Shown here piece by piece: positions 53,958-64,000 of a DNA stretch of 64,000 bases (the first letter of the stretch is position 1; each line of letters opens with the position of its first letter). The stretch comes from Spiribacter sp. 2438 (lineage in GTDB: Bacteria > Pseudomonadota > Gammaproteobacteria > Nitrococcales > Nitrococcaceae), in the NCBI RefSeq assembly GCF_009676705.1, contig NZ_CP046046.1, positions 1,426,001 through 1,490,000 of the forward strand. The letters run 5' to 3'. The notes beneath the pieces are model-generated. The model was not told the DNA's origin. It saw nothing but the letters and a program-made list of their open reading frames with translations, and ran no database searches. The position numbers and the translations under genes were made by a program.

Positions 53958-54561
53958 GATGAACCTCTTCGCAGAAAGCAGCGACCTTCCGGCCATTCTT
54001 GACCCCGGGGGATGACTCCACCGCACTGCTGCAGTCGACTCCCCAGGGGTGCGTCTGGCGGATCGCCTCGGCGACGTTGCCGGCACCGAGGCCCCCCGCG
54101 ATGATAATACGGTGACTGGAGGGCAGAGCCTGGCTCCAGTTGAATGCCTGACCGCTGCCCCCGGCCGCGCCCGGGGCATGGCCATCCAGGAGCAACGCAT
54201 GGGCCTGCGGGTGCCGCTTCGCCACGGCCCAGGGATCCCCCCCGGCCATTCCCACCGCCTTGATGTAACGTCGCCCGTGCCGCTCGCAGTCGGCGGCCGA
54301 CTCGGCACCGTGAAACTGCAGCAGATCCAGCGGCACCTGGCCCAGAATATCTTTGACCTTGTCTGGCGCTGCGTCCATGAAAAGCCCAACCGCGGTCACC
54401 AGCGGCGGCAACGCCTCAATAATTTCGTTGGCCCGCTCCGGCGACACGTACCGGGGACTTCGTTCATAAAAAACCAGCCCGATGGCGTCGGCGCCAGCCT
54501 CGGCTACCAACACCCCATCCTCGGGTCGCATGACCCCGCAGATTTTAATGCGAGCCCTCAC
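53920..54561 (-). CDS. trpF: Phosphoribosylanthranilate isomerase
   Basis: A 213-residue TIM-barrel isomerase of tryptophan synthesis. The N-terminal [10 protein letters not shown] contains the catalytic cysteine (C8); [10 protein letters not shown] and [13 protein letters not shown] are the remaining phosphate and catalytic segments. GTG start with AGGAT upstream, 9 bases after the truA stop. Confidence 0.95.
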   Translation of the reverse strand: MRARIKICGVMRPEDGVLVAEAGADAIGLVFYERSPRYVSPERANEIIEALPPLVTAVGLFMDAAPDKVKDILGQVPLDLLQFHGAESAADCERHGRRYIKAVGMAGGDPWAVAKRHPQAHALLLDGHAPGAAGGSGQAFNWSQALPSSHRIIIAGGLGAGNVAEAIRQTHPWGVDCSSAVESSPGVKNGRKVAAFCEEVHRVERHTGHRFTG

Positions 54562-54570
54562 CGGGTCATC

Positions 54571-55371
54571 CTACTTGGCGCCCCCAGCGGACGCAAAAGC
54601 CGGGCCGGGGGGTGGCCCCGGCAGCCCATACCGCTCGGGGTAACGCACACCCAGCAGGTAGAGTCCGCCTGCCGGCGCGGTGACACCCGCCAGGCGCCGG
54701 TCCCGGGCCGTCAGGACCCGCGCAAGCCATTCCGGCGGCTGCTCCCCGGCTCCCACCATCATCAGAGATCCGACGATGTTACGCACCATGTGATGCAGAA
54801 AGGCGTTGGCCTCCACCTCCACCACAATCAGATCACTCTGTTGGTAAACGGCAATTTCGCGGACATGACGCACCGGGTGCCTCGCCTGACAGCCCGCCGC
54901 CCGGAAGCTGCTGAAATCATGCTCACCGATCAGGCATTCGGCGGCCTGTTGCATGGGCCGCAGCGACAGCGATTTCCATGTCCAGCCCACCCGATTCCGG
55001 AGCAGTACCGGCGGCAGGGGGGACCCCTGGAGCAGGTATCGATAGCGCCGGGCCGTGCCACTGCGCCGAGCATCGAACTGGTCACCGGGAAAAGCCGCCC
55101 AGCGAACACCGATATCCGGCGGTAGATGGCTGCTCACTCCCCGAATCCAGGCACGCCGGGGCCGATCCACCGGCACATCAAAGTGCACCACCTGACCACA
55201 GGCATGGACGCCAGCATCGGTGCGTCCGGCGGCAGTCACACTCACCGGGACAGCGGCCACGGCGGACAACGCGCGCTCCAGCGCATCCTGAACGGAAACG
55301 GCATGCCGCTGGGTCTGCCAACCGCGATAGGCGGTGCCGTCGTATTCGATGCCGAGGGCGACCCGCGGCAC
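54571..55371 (-). CDS. truA: tRNA pseudouridine(38-40) synthase
   Basis: A 266-residue enzyme that makes pseudouridine at positions 38-40 of tRNA anticodon stems. The catalytic aspartate is D52 in AGRTDAGVHA; FHHMVRNIVG-type text appears as FLHHMVRNIVGSL. GTG 55371 is the best start; the ribosome site is weak. It is 19 bases after asd. In Pseudomonas fimV lies between asd and truA; it is absent here. Confidence 0.93.
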   Translation of the reverse strand: MPRVALGIEYDGTAYRGWQTQRHAVSVQDALERALSAVAAVPVSVTAAGRTDAGVHACGQVVHFDVPVDRPRRAWIRGVSSHLPPDIGVRWAAFPGDQFDARRSGTARRYRYLLQGSPLPPVLLRNRVGWTWKSLSLRPMQQAAECLIGEHDFSSFRAAGCQARHPVRHVREIAVYQQSDLIVVEVEANAFLHHMVRNIVGSLMMVGAGEQPPEWLARVLTARDRRLAGVTAPAGGLYLLGVRYPERYGLPGPPPGPAFASAGGAK

Positions 55372-55390
55372 TATTAGCGCCGTTGGGCCA

Positions 55391-56503
55391 TTAGCGGGTG
55401 ACCACCAGTCGCAGCATGCGCCGAAGCGGTTCCGCCGCTCCCCAGAGGAGCTGATCACCCACGGTGAATGCCGACAGGTAGCTGGACCCCATGGCCAACT
55501 TGCGCAGCCGCCCCACGGGGATATGCAGGTGGCCACTGACCGCCGCCGGAGTAAGCTGCTGCTGGCTGGGCTCCGGCTCGTTGGGCACCACCTGGACCCA
55601 GTCGTTGGCCTCACCGATCATCTGCTCCAGGTCGGCCAGGGGCACATCCTGCCGCAGCTTGATGGTCAGCGCCTGGGCATGGGAGCGCATGGCCCCCACC
55701 CGGACACAGAGTCCGTCGATGGGGATCGGCTCATGGTGTCGCCCGAGGATCTTGTTGGTCTCGACGCCGGCTTTCCACTCCTCACGGCTCTGGCCACTGT
55801 CCATGGCCTTGTCTATCCAGGGAATGAGGCTGCCGGCCAACGGCACGCCGAAATGGGAGGCGGGATAGTCCTCGCCGGTCAACGCCGCCGTGACTTCGCG
55901 ATCGATGTCGAGGATGGCGCCCGCCGGATCGTCCAGCCGGACACCGGCGGCGTCGCGCAGATAGCCCATCTGCCGGAGGAGCTCGCGCATATGCTGCGCA
56001 CCGGACCCCGACGCCGCCTGATAGGTCATGGGCGCGATCCACTCCACGAGGTCGTGCTCGAACAGCCCGCCAATGCCCATCAGCATGAGGCTGACGGTGC
56101 AGTTGCCGCCGACGAATGTCCGGGTTCCCTCCTCAAGGGCCTGGCGGATAACACCGGCATTTACCGGGTCGAGGACGATGACGCTGTCGTCCTTCATCCG
56201 CAGCGTCGAAGCCGCATCAATCCAGAACCCCTGCCAGCCCGAGGCCCGCAGGGCGTCATGGACCGCGCTGGTGTAATCACCGCCCTGGCAGGTCACCACC
56301 GCGTCCATTTCGGCCAGCGCCTGGATATCGTGGGCATCCTTCAGCGCCGGCACCGGCCGACCCACATCAGGCCCGGGCGAGCCGGTCTGGGAGGTGGAGA
56401 AAAACACCGGCTCAATGTCGGCGAAATCGCCCTCGGACCGCATGCGGTCCATCAGCACCGAGCCGACCATGCCGCGCCAGCCAACAAAACCCACTTTCTT
56501 CAT
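55391..56503 (-). CDS. asd: Aspartate-semialdehyde dehydrogenase
   Basis: A 370-residue enzyme of lysine, threonine and methionine synthesis. The N-terminus [17 protein letters not shown] is the NADP-binding loop, and C135 in [10 protein letters not shown] is the catalytic cysteine. The length and sequence fit the gammaproteobacterial form. It follows leuB by 31 bases. Confidence 0.97.
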   Translation of the reverse strand: MKKVGFVGWRGMVGSVLMDRMRSEGDFADIEPVFFSTSQTGSPGPDVGRPVPALKDAHDIQALAEMDAVVTCQGGDYTSAVHDALRASGWQGFWIDAASTLRMKDDSVIVLDPVNAGVIRQALEEGTRTFVGGNCTVSLMLMGIGGLFEHDLVEWIAPMTYQAASGSGAQHMRELLRQMGYLRDAAGVRLDDPAGAILDIDREVTAALTGEDYPASHFGVPLAGSLIPWIDKAMDSGQSREEWKAGVETNKILGRHHEPIPIDGLCVRVGAMRSHAQALTIKLRQDVPLADLEQMIGEANDWVQVVPNEPEPSQQQLTPAAVSGHLHIPVGRLRKLAMGSSYLSAFTVGDQLLWGAAEPLRRMLRLVVTR

Positions 56504-56534
56504 GAAACACCTCTAGGGAAAACGAGGGCTGGTC

Positions 56535-57623
56535 TCAACCAGCCTGAGACTTGAGGGCGCTGACCACCGCATCACCCATCTCTGATGTACTCACCGCCCG
56601 CTCTGTCGGGCCTGCCAGATCGGCGGTGCGAAGGCCATCGGCAAGCACCTGACCCACCGCCGTCTCCACCCGGCCGGCCAGGTCACTCTCGCCGAGACTA
56701 TGCCGCAGCATCATCGCCACCGAGAGAATCGTTGCCAGGGGATTGGCCCGGGCCTGACCGGCAATGTCCGGCGCCGAGCCATGCACCGGCTCGTAGAGTC
56801 CGCGGTGACGGTCGTCCAGGGAAGCCGACGGCAACATGCCAATGGAGCCGGTGAGCATGGCCGCGCAGTCCGACAGAATGTCGCCGAACAGGTTACCGGT
56901 CACCATGACGTCGAACTGCCGGGGCGCGCGGACCAGCTGCATGGCCGCGTTGTCCACGTACAGGTGATCCAGCGACACCGACGGATAGTCGGCCTGCAGG
57001 CCGGTCATGACCTCCCGCCAGAGCTCGCTGGACTCCAGCACGTTGGCCTTGTCCACCGAGCACAGCGCACCCCCCCGGCGCTCCGCCGCTTCGAAGGCGG
57101 CCCGGCCAATGCGTTCAATTTCGTCCGCCCCGTAGACCAGGGTATTGAACCCCTCCCGCACGCCGTCCGGGCGCTCGCGAATGCCTCGCGGCTGGCCAAA
57201 ATAAATGCCCCCGGTGAGCTCGCGGACAATCAGGATGTCCAGACCCGAAACCACCTCGGTACGCAGGCTGGAGGCCGCCGCCAGCTCCGGGAAAAGGATG
57301 GCGGGACGCAGGTTGGCGAACAGTCCGAGCTCGGCACGAATACCCAGCAATCCCCGCTCCGGCCGCTGTTCCCGGGGCAGGCTATCCCATTCCGGCCCGC
57401 CCACGGCGCCCAGCAGGATGGCGTCGGCCTGCGCCGCCAGATCCCGTGTGGAGGCCGGCAGCGGGCTGCCCTCGGCATCCACCGCGCAACCCCCCAGATT
57501 GGCGTATTCCAGCTCCACGGACAGCCCGAATTCGCTGCCTAGGCAGTGAAAGACCTTGACCGCCTCGGCGACGATTTCCGGGCCGATGTGATCACCGGGC
57601 AGAATCAGCACTCGATGGGTCAT
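56535..57623 (-). CDS. leuB: 3-isopropylmalate dehydrogenase
   Basis: A 362-residue NAD-dependent decarboxylating dehydrogenase of leucine synthesis. Typical segments are [29 protein letters not shown] and the NAD-binding [11 protein letters not shown]. Its start overlaps the leuD stop by ATGA. Confidence 0.97.
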   Translation of the reverse strand: MTHRVLILPGDHIGPEIVAEAVKVFHCLGSEFGLSVELEYANLGGCAVDAEGSPLPASTRDLAAQADAILLGAVGGPEWDSLPREQRPERGLLGIRAELGLFANLRPAILFPELAAASSLRTEVVSGLDILIVRELTGGIYFGQPRGIRERPDGVREGFNTLVYGADEIERIGRAAFEAAERRGGALCSVDKANVLESSELWREVMTGLQADYPSVSLDHLYVDNAAMQLVRAPRQFDVMVTGNLFGDILSDCAAMLTGSIGMLPSASLDDRHRGLYEPVHGSAPDIAGQARANPLATILSVAMMLRHSLGESDLAGRVETAVGQVLADGLRTADLAGPTERAVSTSEMGDAVVSALKSQAG

Positions 57624-58276
57624 GCCGGATCCAGGTCGGAAAACAGCCAGGGCGTGACCTGCCGACGACGGGCTTCATAGTCCCGAATCGCGTCGGCATG
57701 CTCGAGGGTCAGGCCGATTTCATCCAGGCCTTCCACCAGCATGCGCTTGCGATGCGCGTCAATCTCGAAGGCAAATCGCTCGCCGTCAGGCGCAGTGACC
57801 TGCTGCTCGGGCAGATCAACGGTCAACATGTACCCCGGCTCTGCCCAGGTGGCCTCGAAGAGACGCTGAACCGTCGGTGACGGCAGTGTCAGCGCAAGAA
57901 GGCCGTTCTTGGAGCAGTTGTTGTAGAAAATATCCGCGAAACTCGGGGCGATCAGCACGCGAAAGCCGTAATCCGCCAGTGCCCAGGGCGCGTGCTCGCG
58001 AGAGGAACCGCAGCCGAAATTATCGCGGGCCAGGAGAATGCGCGCGCCCTCGTAGCGAGGCTGGTTCAGCACGAAGTCCGGATTCAGCGGTCGGTCGCTG
58101 CAGTCCTCCCCCGGCTCCCCCTCGTCGAGATAACGCCATTCGTCAAACAGGTTCGGGCCAAAGCCGGTTCGATGGATGGACTTGAGAAACTGTTTGGGGA
58201 TGATGGCGTCGGTGTCCACATTGGAGCGATCCAGCGGCGCCACCAGTCCTTCAACACGGGTTAACGGCTCGATCAT
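57620..58276 (-). CDS. leuD: 3-isopropylmalate dehydratase small subunit
   Basis: A 218-residue swivelling subunit that, with LeuC, isomerises 2-isopropylmalate. Segments [14 protein letters not shown] and [15 protein letters not shown] are diagnostic. It starts immediately after the leuC stop. Confidence 0.97.
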   Translation of the reverse strand: MIEPLTRVEGLVAPLDRSNVDTDAIIPKQFLKSIHRTGFGPNLFDEWRYLDEGEPGEDCSDRPLNPDFVLNQPRYEGARILLARDNFGCGSSREHAPWALADYGFRVLIAPSFADIFYNNCSKNGLLALTLPSPTVQRLFEATWAEPGYMLTVDLPEQQVTAPDGERFAFEIDAHRKRMLVEGLDEIGLTLEHADAIRDYEARRRQVTPWLFSDLDPA

Positions 58277-59686
58277 CTAGGCCTCCAACTCTCGGACGTC
58301 GACAAAGTGCCCCGCCACGGCTGCGGCGGCCGCCATCTCGGGACTGACCAGGTGGGTGCGGCCTCCGGCGCCCTGGCGACCCTCGAAGTTTCGGTTCGAG
58401 GTGGAGGCACAACGCTCACCGGGGCTGAGGCGGTCGGGATTCATGCCCAGACACATGGAGCAACCGGCGTCCCGCCACTGAAAGCCGGCGTCCTTGAACA
58501 CCTGGTCCAGCCCCTCCTGCTCGGCCTGCCACTTCACCAGGCCGGAGCCCGGCACCACCATGGCCTCCCGAATCCCCGCGGCGATGCGTTTGCCGCGGAG
58601 CACCCGGGCCGCCGCCCGCAAATCCTCGATCCGCGCATTGGTGCAGGAACCGATAAAGACTTTCTCGGGACGAATCTCCCGGATCGGCGTACCGGGCTCC
58701 AGACCCATGTACTCCAGCGCGCGCTGCATGCCGGCGCGGCGGGTCTCATCCGGCTCCTGCGCGGGATCCGGCACCACACCGTCCACCGCCACCACCATTT
58801 CGGGGGACGTGCCCCAGGACACCTGGGGCTTGATCTCGGCGGCATCCAGCGTGACCACCCGATCGAACTCGGCGTCGTCATCACTGACCAGCGTTCGCCA
58901 GTAAGCTTCTGCCTGCTCCCACATCTCGCCCTTCGGCGAATAGGGACGGTCCCGCAGATACTCGATGGTGGTGTCGTCCACCGCCACCATGCCGCAGCGG
59001 GCGCCGGCCTCGATGGACATGTTGCAGATGGTCATGCGGCCGGACATGGGCAGTGCGCGAATGGCCTCGCCGCCGTACTCCACCGCGTAGCCCGTGCCTC
59101 CGGCGGTGCCGATTTTGCCGATAATGGCGAGCATGATGTCCTTGGCGGTCACGCCGGGACCTGCCCTGCCGTCCACCCGGATCAGCATCCGTTGCGAGCG
59201 TGACTGCACGACGGTCTGGGTGGCAAGCGCATGTTCGACTTCGGAGGTGCCAATGCCGAACGCGAGGGCGCCCAGGGCTCCGTGAGTCGAGGTATGCGAA
59301 TCGCCGCAGACCACGGTCATCCCCGGCTGGGTGGCGCCCTGTTCCGGGCCGATGATGTGAACGATGCCCTGACGCCGATCCAGCAGACCGAATTGGGTGA
59401 TGCCGTATTCGCGGCAGTTGCGGTTGAGCGTCTCCACCTGCAGGGCCGAAATCGGGTCGGCGATACCATCGGCCCGCCCGGTGGTGGGGACATTGTGATC
59501 CACCACCGCCAGATTGGCGTCGACCCGCCAGATCGGCCGATCCGCGAGCCTCAGCCCTTCAAAAGCCTGGGGTGACGTGACCTCATGCACCAGCTGACGG
59601 TCTATATAGAGCAGCGCCGTGCCATCGCCGTTGTCGCGAACCACGTGCGCATCCCAGAGTTTGTCGTAGAGGGTCTTCCCGCCCAT
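58277..59686 (-). CDS. leuC: 3-isopropylmalate dehydratase large subunit
   Basis: A 469-residue [4Fe-4S] aconitase-family subunit. Cluster cysteines sit in CTNARIED and CSMCLGMN, with [10 protein letters not shown] at the active site. First gene of the leuCDB-asd run, with AAGGAAA ahead of the ATG and a good sigma-70 promoter just upstream. No leucine-rich leader peptide is seen. Confidence 0.97.
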   Translation of the reverse strand: MGGKTLYDKLWDAHVVRDNGDGTALLYIDRQLVHEVTSPQAFEGLRLADRPIWRVDANLAVVDHNVPTTGRADGIADPISALQVETLNRNCREYGITQFGLLDRRQGIVHIIGPEQGATQPGMTVVCGDSHTSTHGALGALAFGIGTSEVEHALATQTVVQSRSQRMLIRVDGRAGPGVTAKDIMLAIIGKIGTAGGTGYAVEYGGEAIRALPMSGRMTICNMSIEAGARCGMVAVDDTTIEYLRDRPYSPKGEMWEQAEAYWRTLVSDDDAEFDRVVTLDAAEIKPQVSWGTSPEMVVAVDGVVPDPAQEPDETRRAGMQRALEYMGLEPGTPIREIRPEKVFIGSCTNARIEDLRAAARVLRGKRIAAGIREAMVVPGSGLVKWQAEQEGLDQVFKDAGFQWRDAGCSMCLGMNPDRLSPGERCASTSNRNFEGRQGAGGRTHLVSPEMAAAAAVAGHFVDVRELEA

Positions 59687-59730
59687 GGCGTTTCCTTCCG
59701 GTGCTCGCCGGCTAAACCTGTAACCCTGTG

Positions 59731-59759
59731 AGTATACCCGGGGAGCCGGGAGCGGTTAA
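59731..59759 (-). promoter_or_regulatory. Sigma-70-like promoter of leuC
   Basis: On the minus strand TTAACC (59754-59759) and TATACT (59731-59736) are separated by 17 bases. The -35 overlaps the MFS gene stop, so transcription of the leu genes restarts here. The leader would be about 40 bases. Confidence 0.6.
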
Positions 59760-60922
59760 GACGGGCTCTGCCCCCGTACGGACATCCGGGGCACCGAAAA
59801 GAACACCACCACGAAGGCCAGGGCCGCCAGCACGGCGGACAGATGGAATGTCTGCGAAGCACCGATGACATCCCAGAGTCGCCCTCCCACAAAACTGCCG
59901 GCGGCGACACCGGCACCGAAGGTCATGCTGCTGTAAATGGCCTGTCCCCGGCCCTGCAGGCGACCGGGGAAGTATTGATGAATCAGCGAGATGGCCGCCG
60001 CGTGATACATGCCGTAGGTGGCCGCATGGGCCAGTTGCGCAACGCCCTGGACCGCGATGAGCTCAGGGAAACTGCCCACCAGCAGCCAGCGGGCCACACC
60101 CAGAGACATGGCCAGGAGCAGCAGGTTGCGGTGGCCGAACCGGGGCAGCCAGCGGGGCATCAATAGAAACACCGCAATTTCCGCCAGCAGCGCCATGGCC
60201 CAGAGACCGCCGATGGCGGTCCCGGAATAACCGAAGTCCTGGAGATAAACACTGTAGAGCGCATAGAAGGGACCATGGCTCGCCTGCAGCAGGAAACAGC
60301 CGAACAGCAGGCCCAGAACCTGAGGCCGCCAGAGCGCTGCCATCAGTGAGCCACCATCCTGATCGCCGCTGGAGGCCCGCGCCTGGGGCACGGTAAAGCT
60401 GACCACCGACAGCGCCACGAACAGGCCCAGCAGTACCACCGGCACGATCTCGACGCCGAAACGGTCGATGCCCTCGCCCACCAGCACCACCGAGATCATG
60501 AATCCCACGGTCCCCCACAGGCGGATCCGCGGATAGAAGTGGGTGCTGCCCTCGAGATGACGGAGGGTATTGGCCTCGAACTGAGGTAGCGCGGCGTTCC
60601 AGAAAAAACTGAACACCACCATGACCGCCGCCATCCAGACCAGGCCGCCGGGGTAGAGAACGCCGGTGAACCCCACCAGTGCCACCAGACAGGCCACCCG
60701 GATCACCATCATTCGGGCGCCGGTGCGGTCGGCCACCCAGCCCCAGAGATTGGGAGCAATGACTTTGGTGGCGTGCAGCAGCGCCACCAGCAGCCCTATC
60801 TCGGCGGCATCAAATCCCCGGCCACGAAGATAGGGCCCCCAGTAGGGCGATAGCACGCCGAGGACGCCAAAAAAGGCGAAATAAAATGACGCCAGACGAA
60901 CAAAGGGAAGACCGCTGGGCAT
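59756..60922 (-). CDS. Major facilitator superfamily transporter (HcaT/LacY-like)
   Basis: A 388-residue transporter with twelve membrane helices. The N-terminus (FYFAFFGVLGVLSPYWGPYLRGRG) and the WGWVADRTGARM loop match the MFS_1-like/3-phenylpropionate-permease group. Substrate unknown. It lies 9 bases after the aroC stop on the same strand. Confidence 0.85.
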   Translation of the reverse strand: MPSGLPFVRLASFYFAFFGVLGVLSPYWGPYLRGRGFDAAEIGLLVALLHATKVIAPNLWGWVADRTGARMMVIRVACLVALVGFTGVLYPGGLVWMAAVMVVFSFFWNAALPQFEANTLRHLEGSTHFYPRIRLWGTVGFMISVVLVGEGIDRFGVEIVPVVLLGLFVALSVVSFTVPQARASSGDQDGGSLMAALWRPQVLGLLFGCFLLQASHGPFYALYSVYLQDFGYSGTAIGGLWAMALLAEIAVFLLMPRWLPRFGHRNLLLLAMSLGVARWLLVGSFPELIAVQGVAQLAHAATYGMYHAAAISLIHQYFPGRLQGRGQAIYSSMTFGAGVAAGSFVGGRLWDVIGASQTFHLSAVLAALAFVVVFFSVPRMSVRGQSPS

Positions 60923-60931
60923 ACGCCGCGG

Positions 60932-62035
60932 TCAGTGGTCAGCGCTGGCGGGAATGTCTGGTGTTCCGGAGTCCACGTCGGCGTTCTGCCCCCGGTGGCG
61001 CAGATAATGATCCATGAGAACCAGCGCCAGCATGGCCTCGGCAATGGGGGTGGCCCGAATGCCCACGCAGGGGTCATGCCGGCCTTTGGTCACGACCTCC
61101 ACCGCTTCGCCGCGGATGTCTACCGAGCGACCGGGGATCCGTATGCTGGAGGTTGGCTTGAGGGCCATTCGAGCAACAATGTCCTGGCCCGTGGAGATCC
61201 CTCCGAGCGTCCCGCCGGCGTCGTTGGAGAGGAATCCCGACGGCGTCATCTCGTCGCGGTGTTCGGTGCCCTTCTGGGCGGCGCTGGCAAAACCGGCTCC
61301 GATTTCCACGCCGCGAACGGCATTAATGCTCATCAGCCCGTGGGCAATATCGGCATCCAGGCGATCGAACACCGGCTCGCCAAGCCCGGGGGGTACACCC
61401 CGGGCCAGCACCCCGACGGTGGCCCCGACCGAGTCGCCCTCCTTACGCAGGGCGTCCATGTACTCCTCCAGCTCACCAATGCGATCCGGCTCGCCACAGA
61501 AAAACGGATTGGTGTCCACTGCCTCCCAGTCGGCGAGCTGCAGCTCGATGGGCCCCAACTGGGCCAGCCAGCCCCGGATCCGAACGCCGAGACGCTCGGC
61601 CAGATACTTGCGGGCAATGCCGCCGGCCGCCACACGGACGGCGGTCTCCCGGGCGGAGGATCGGCCGCCCCCCTTGTAATCGCGAATGCCGTACTTCTGC
61701 CAGTAGGTGTAATCCGCATGGCCGGGCCGAAAGAGTTCGGCGATCTCGGAATAATCCTTGGACCGCTGATCCATGTTCTCGATCATCAGCGCAATGGGAG
61801 CCCCGGTGGTGACCCCGTCGAAAACCCCGGAGAGGATCTTCACCTGATCCCCCTCACGTCGCTGGGAGGTGTGGCGGGAGGTCCCGGGCTTGCGCCGGTC
61901 GAGATCACCCTGAAGATCGGATTCGGTGAGCGCCAGACCCGGTGGACAGCCGTCCACCACGGCCCCCAGGGCCGGGCCGTGGCTCTCGCCGAAGGTGGTG
62001 ACCGTGAACAGTCGCCCGAATGTGTTTCCCGACAT
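60932..62035 (-). CDS. aroC: Chorismate synthase
   Basis: A 367-residue flavin-dependent enzyme making chorismate from EPSP. Family motifs are [34 protein letters not shown] and RGDPCVG-like [13 protein letters not shown]. Start ATG 62035, 4 bases after prmB. Confidence 0.97.
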   Translation of the reverse strand: MSGNTFGRLFTVTTFGESHGPALGAVVDGCPPGLALTESDLQGDLDRRKPGTSRHTSQRREGDQVKILSGVFDGVTTGAPIALMIENMDQRSKDYSEIAELFRPGHADYTYWQKYGIRDYKGGGRSSARETAVRVAAGGIARKYLAERLGVRIRGWLAQLGPIELQLADWEAVDTNPFFCGEPDRIGELEEYMDALRKEGDSVGATVGVLARGVPPGLGEPVFDRLDADIAHGLMSINAVRGVEIGAGFASAAQKGTEHRDEMTPSGFLSNDAGGTLGGISTGQDIVARMALKPTSSIRIPGRSVDIRGEAVEVVTKGRHDPCVGIRATPIAEAMLALVLMDHYLRHRGQNADVDSGTPDIPASADH

Positions 62036-62039
62036 GGTT

Positions 62040-62978
62040 TCAGTCCAGTTGGTTGACAGGTTCTTTGGCGGCCTCGGGGAAGGCCTGCCTGAGGGTGTCG
62101 GCATCCACCACGAAGACGCCGGCACCGCCCCGATCCAGGTCCACCCAGATCACCGGCAGATCCGGAAACGCCCGCTCGAAGGCGCTGGCACCGTGGCCGA
62201 CCTCGGCAACCAGGATGCCGCCCTCGCCGAGACGCCGCGCCGCCTGGGGCAGCAGGCGACGCATGGTATCCATGCCGTCGGGGCCGGCGGCCAGCGCATC
62301 GCGGGGTTCATGACGGAACTCCGGCGGCAGCGACGCCATGGCCTGGGCGTCTACATACGGGGGATTGCTGACGATCAGATCAATGGCCGGCACCGCCGGC
62401 AGCGCTTCCAGCAAATCCGATGGCTGGGCACAAACACGCTCCGAGACACCATGCGCCCGGGCATTATAGGCGGTCATGGAGACGGCCGAGGGATCAATGT
62501 CGAGGGCATCCACCCGGGCCTCCGGAAACGCCAGGGCGCAGGCCACCGCGATGCAGCCGCTGCCGGTGCCGACATCCACGACCCGATGCACCCGGTCCGC
62601 GTTCACCCAGGGTTGGAAACCCGACTCGATCAACTCGGCGAGGGGCGATCGAGGGATCAGCACACGTTCATCCACGCAGAACTCGAGGCCGCAGAACCAG
62701 GCGCGGCCCAGAATGTAAGGCACCGGACGGCGGTTCTCGACACGATCCACCACCGCCACCGCCAGTGCCTGCCGCTCCTCGGGAGTCAGACGGCAGGCAA
62801 AGTAGACGGCGTGCAGGTCCGGCGGCAGCCGGAGCACGCCCAGCACCAGGGCGGCGGCCTCGTCGATGGCGTTATCGGTGCCGTGGCCATAAAAAACTCC
62901 GGCGGTTTCAAAACGCGTCGCCGCCCAGCGAATGGTGTCGCCGATGGTCAGCAGATCTTCGGGTATTGGCGCGGTCAT
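62040..62978 (-). CDS. prmB: Ribosomal protein L3 N5-glutamine methyltransferase
   Basis: A 312-residue SAM-dependent methyltransferase with the NPPY motif and [15 protein letters not shown] site. The [10 protein letters not shown]-type text ([16 protein letters not shown]) and the gammaproteobacterial prmB-aroC neighbourhood support PrmB rather than PrmC. It is divergent from the SCO gene, with 62 bases between. Confidence 0.93.
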   Translation of the reverse strand: MTAPIPEDLLTIGDTIRWAATRFETAGVFYGHGTDNAIDEAAALVLGVLRLPPDLHAVYFACRLTPEERQALAVAVVDRVENRRPVPYILGRAWFCGLEFCVDERVLIPRSPLAELIESGFQPWVNADRVHRVVDVGTGSGCIAVACALAFPEARVDALDIDPSAVSMTAYNARAHGVSERVCAQPSDLLEALPAVPAIDLIVSNPPYVDAQAMASLPPEFRHEPRDALAAGPDGMDTMRRLLPQAARRLGEGGILVAEVGHGASAFERAFPDLPVIWVDLDRGGAGVFVVDADTLRQAFPEAAKEPVNQLD

Positions 62979-63040
62979 GGCGGGGATTCTAACAGCCCCT
63001 CGGGGGTATGACTGCGGCGGGGTGGTGGCATAATGGCTGC

Positions 63041-63715
63041 ATGGCAGACAGAACGCGTTTGATACTGGCTCTGGGGGCAGCGGTGACGGCAGCCGTTATC
63101 GCCGCAGGCTTGACCGTCATCGGCTCCGGATCCGGGCCCGGTGACTCCGCAGAGCCGCACCCGCCGGCTCGCATGTCCGATGCCGAACAGGTGGGTACGG
63201 TGCTGCCGGAACCCCGGCCGCTACCGGACGTGACCCTGGTGCGACCGAATGGCACTCCCTGGAATACCGCGGATCTGCAGGAGAACTGGCACTTCCTGTT
63301 CTTCGGCTTCACTCACTGCCCGGACGTCTGCCCCATGACCCTGGCCGATCTGGCGGGCGCCATTCGTGAGCTGCGCACCAGCGGCGAACCGGTGATTCCC
63401 GACGTGGTGCTGGTGTCCGTGGATCCCCAGCGGGATACCCCGGAGCGACTCGGGCAGTACGTAGGGCATTTCAGTGACGACTTTTTGGGGGTCACCGGAG
63501 ACCGGTCCGCCATTGATACGCTCACTGGCGCGCTGGGCATCTCCTACACGCTCCATGAGCCGGATGGAGACGGCCACTACGCCGTGGACCATACGGCGGC
63601 GATTCTGCTGATTGACCCCCAGGGGCGCCTGCGGGCCCTCTGGAACCCGCCCCATGGCCGACAGACCATCGCCGACGAGTTCCGGCAAATTCATCGTCAG
63701 TTCGGCACCGGTTGA
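63041..63715 (+). CDS. SCO-family (Sco1/SenC) copper-binding thioredoxin-like protein
   Basis: A 224-residue membrane-anchored protein with one N-terminal helix (about 7-28) and a thioredoxin-fold domain with C93-x3-C97 in THCPDVCP and conserved H184, the copper ligands of Sco proteins. SCO proteins help assemble the CuA centre of cytochrome c oxidase or act as thiol reductants. ATG 63041 is chosen; ATG 63008 would add 11 residues. It overlaps the psd start by one base (TGATG). Confidence 0.9.
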   Translation: MADRTRLILALGAAVTAAVIAAGLTVIGSGSGPGDSAEPHPPARMSDAEQVGTVLPEPRPLPDVTLVRPNGTPWNTADLQENWHFLFFGFTHCPDVCPMTLADLAGAIRELRTSGEPVIPDVVLVSVDPQRDTPERLGQYVGHFSDDFLGVTGDRSAIDTLTGALGISYTLHEPDGDGHYAVDHTAAILLIDPQGRLRALWNPPHGRQTIADEFRQIHRQFGTG

Positions 63716-64000
63716 TGATTCTCGGGCGCCTACTGAGCCTGATCCTGTGGCTGCTGCCTCAGCACGGCATTTCGCGGTTCATCCACCGATTGGCCCGCTG
63801 GCGTTTCCGGCCCTGGAAGAACGCCCTGATTCGGGGTTTCAGCCGCCTCTACCAGGTGGATACCGGCGAGGCCGTCAACAGCGACCCCGCCAGCTATGAG
63901 CACTTCAACGCCTTCTTCACCCGGGCTCTGCAGCCGGGCATGCGACCGCTGGACAACACCCCCGGGGCCATCATCAGCCCGGTGGACGGTGCCATCAGCC
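63715..64000 (+). CDS. psd: Phosphatidylserine decarboxylase (3' end outside window)
   Basis: The first 95 codons of a gene cut by the window edge. The start codon overlaps the SCO stop (TGATG). The translation shows an N-terminal hydrophobic segment (about 3-15), then DPASYEHFNAFFTRAL and ISPVDGAIS, both diagnostic of Psd proenzymes, which make phosphatidylethanolamine by decarboxylating phosphatidylserine. The pyruvoyl-forming serine would lie beyond the window. Confidence 0.92.
   Translation, partial: MILGRLLSLILWLLPQHGISRFIHRLARWRFRPWKNALIRGFSRLYQVDTGEAVNSDPASYEHFNAFFTRALQPGMRPLDNTPGAIISPVDGAIS

Noticed and set aside
1-64000. CRISPR arrays, prophage, transposase or tRNA genes
   Set aside because: No repeat-spacer pattern, integrase, transposase or cloverleaf candidate was found by eye; a tRNAscan or repeat search would confirm.

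Overview
The window is a compact, gene-dense stretch of a high-GC (roughly 60-65 % by eye) gammaproteobacterial chromosome. The gene orders are gammaproteobacterial: leuCDB-asd-truA-trpFBA-accD-folC-dedD-cvpA-purF-metZ, ffh/rpsP-rimM-trmD-rplS, minCDE and gloB/yafS-rnhA-dnaQ. A ProV-type betaine transporter, a high-potential iron-sulfur protein (HiPIP), a sulfide:quinone oxidoreductase-like flavoprotein, fairly acidic proteins and a streamlined layout suggest a halophilic member of the Ectothiorhodospiraceae, possibly Spiribacter-like. That placement is inference. No rRNA, tRNA, CRISPR, insertion sequence, integrase or prophage gene was seen. No interval above about 300 bases lacks a gene; the longest gap is about 180 bases.

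Layout. 1-3701 (+): end of an SQR-like gene, a small membrane protein, a SLAC1/TehA-type channel, a Tat-exported HiPIP closed by a clear terminator, and a DsbG-like protein. 3717-6339 (-): a class IV aminotransferase and a short pilVWX minor-pilin set. 6416-10418 (-): a split B12-dependent ribonucleotide reductase (nrdJa/nrdJb) behind two NrdR-like boxes, then an unknown gene and a TerB-domain gene. 10461-16881: lytic transglycosylase, cardiolipin synthase, a glutaredoxin-like/DUF3429 fusion, a DUF3833 lipoprotein with a chalcone-isomerase-fold protein, and a Na+/solute symporter. 16878-24098: a symporter companion, an unknown membrane protein, MoCF protein, HAD phosphatase, dnaQ, rnhA, methyltransferase, gloB and a second LysM transglycosylase.

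24105-27819 (-): htpG followed directly by minCDE, with a sigma-32-like promoter ahead of htpG. 27855-31533: an unusual acetolactate synthase large subunit, msrB and serB. 31551-37162: rplS, trmD, rimM, rpsP, ffh and, divergently, ypjD-corB. 37175-41316: cysS, gltX, lpxH and a HEAT-like protein. 41333-44562: betaine ABC transporter operon and terminator. 44569-62978 (-): glycerate kinase and a long biosynthetic run (metZ, purF, cvpA, SPOR protein, folC, accD, trpA/B/F, truA, asd, leuB/D/C, an MFS transporter, aroC, prmB). 63041-64000 (+): a SCO-family protein and the 5' end of psd.

Most of the window is core metabolism and translation packed into overlapping cistrons. The less ordinary points are the sulfur/electron-transfer block at the left edge, the htpG-minCDE coupling, the divergent acetolactate synthase with no small subunit beside it, the cysteine-less glutaredoxin fusion, and several uncharacterised membrane proteins. 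I found no clear-cut new system.
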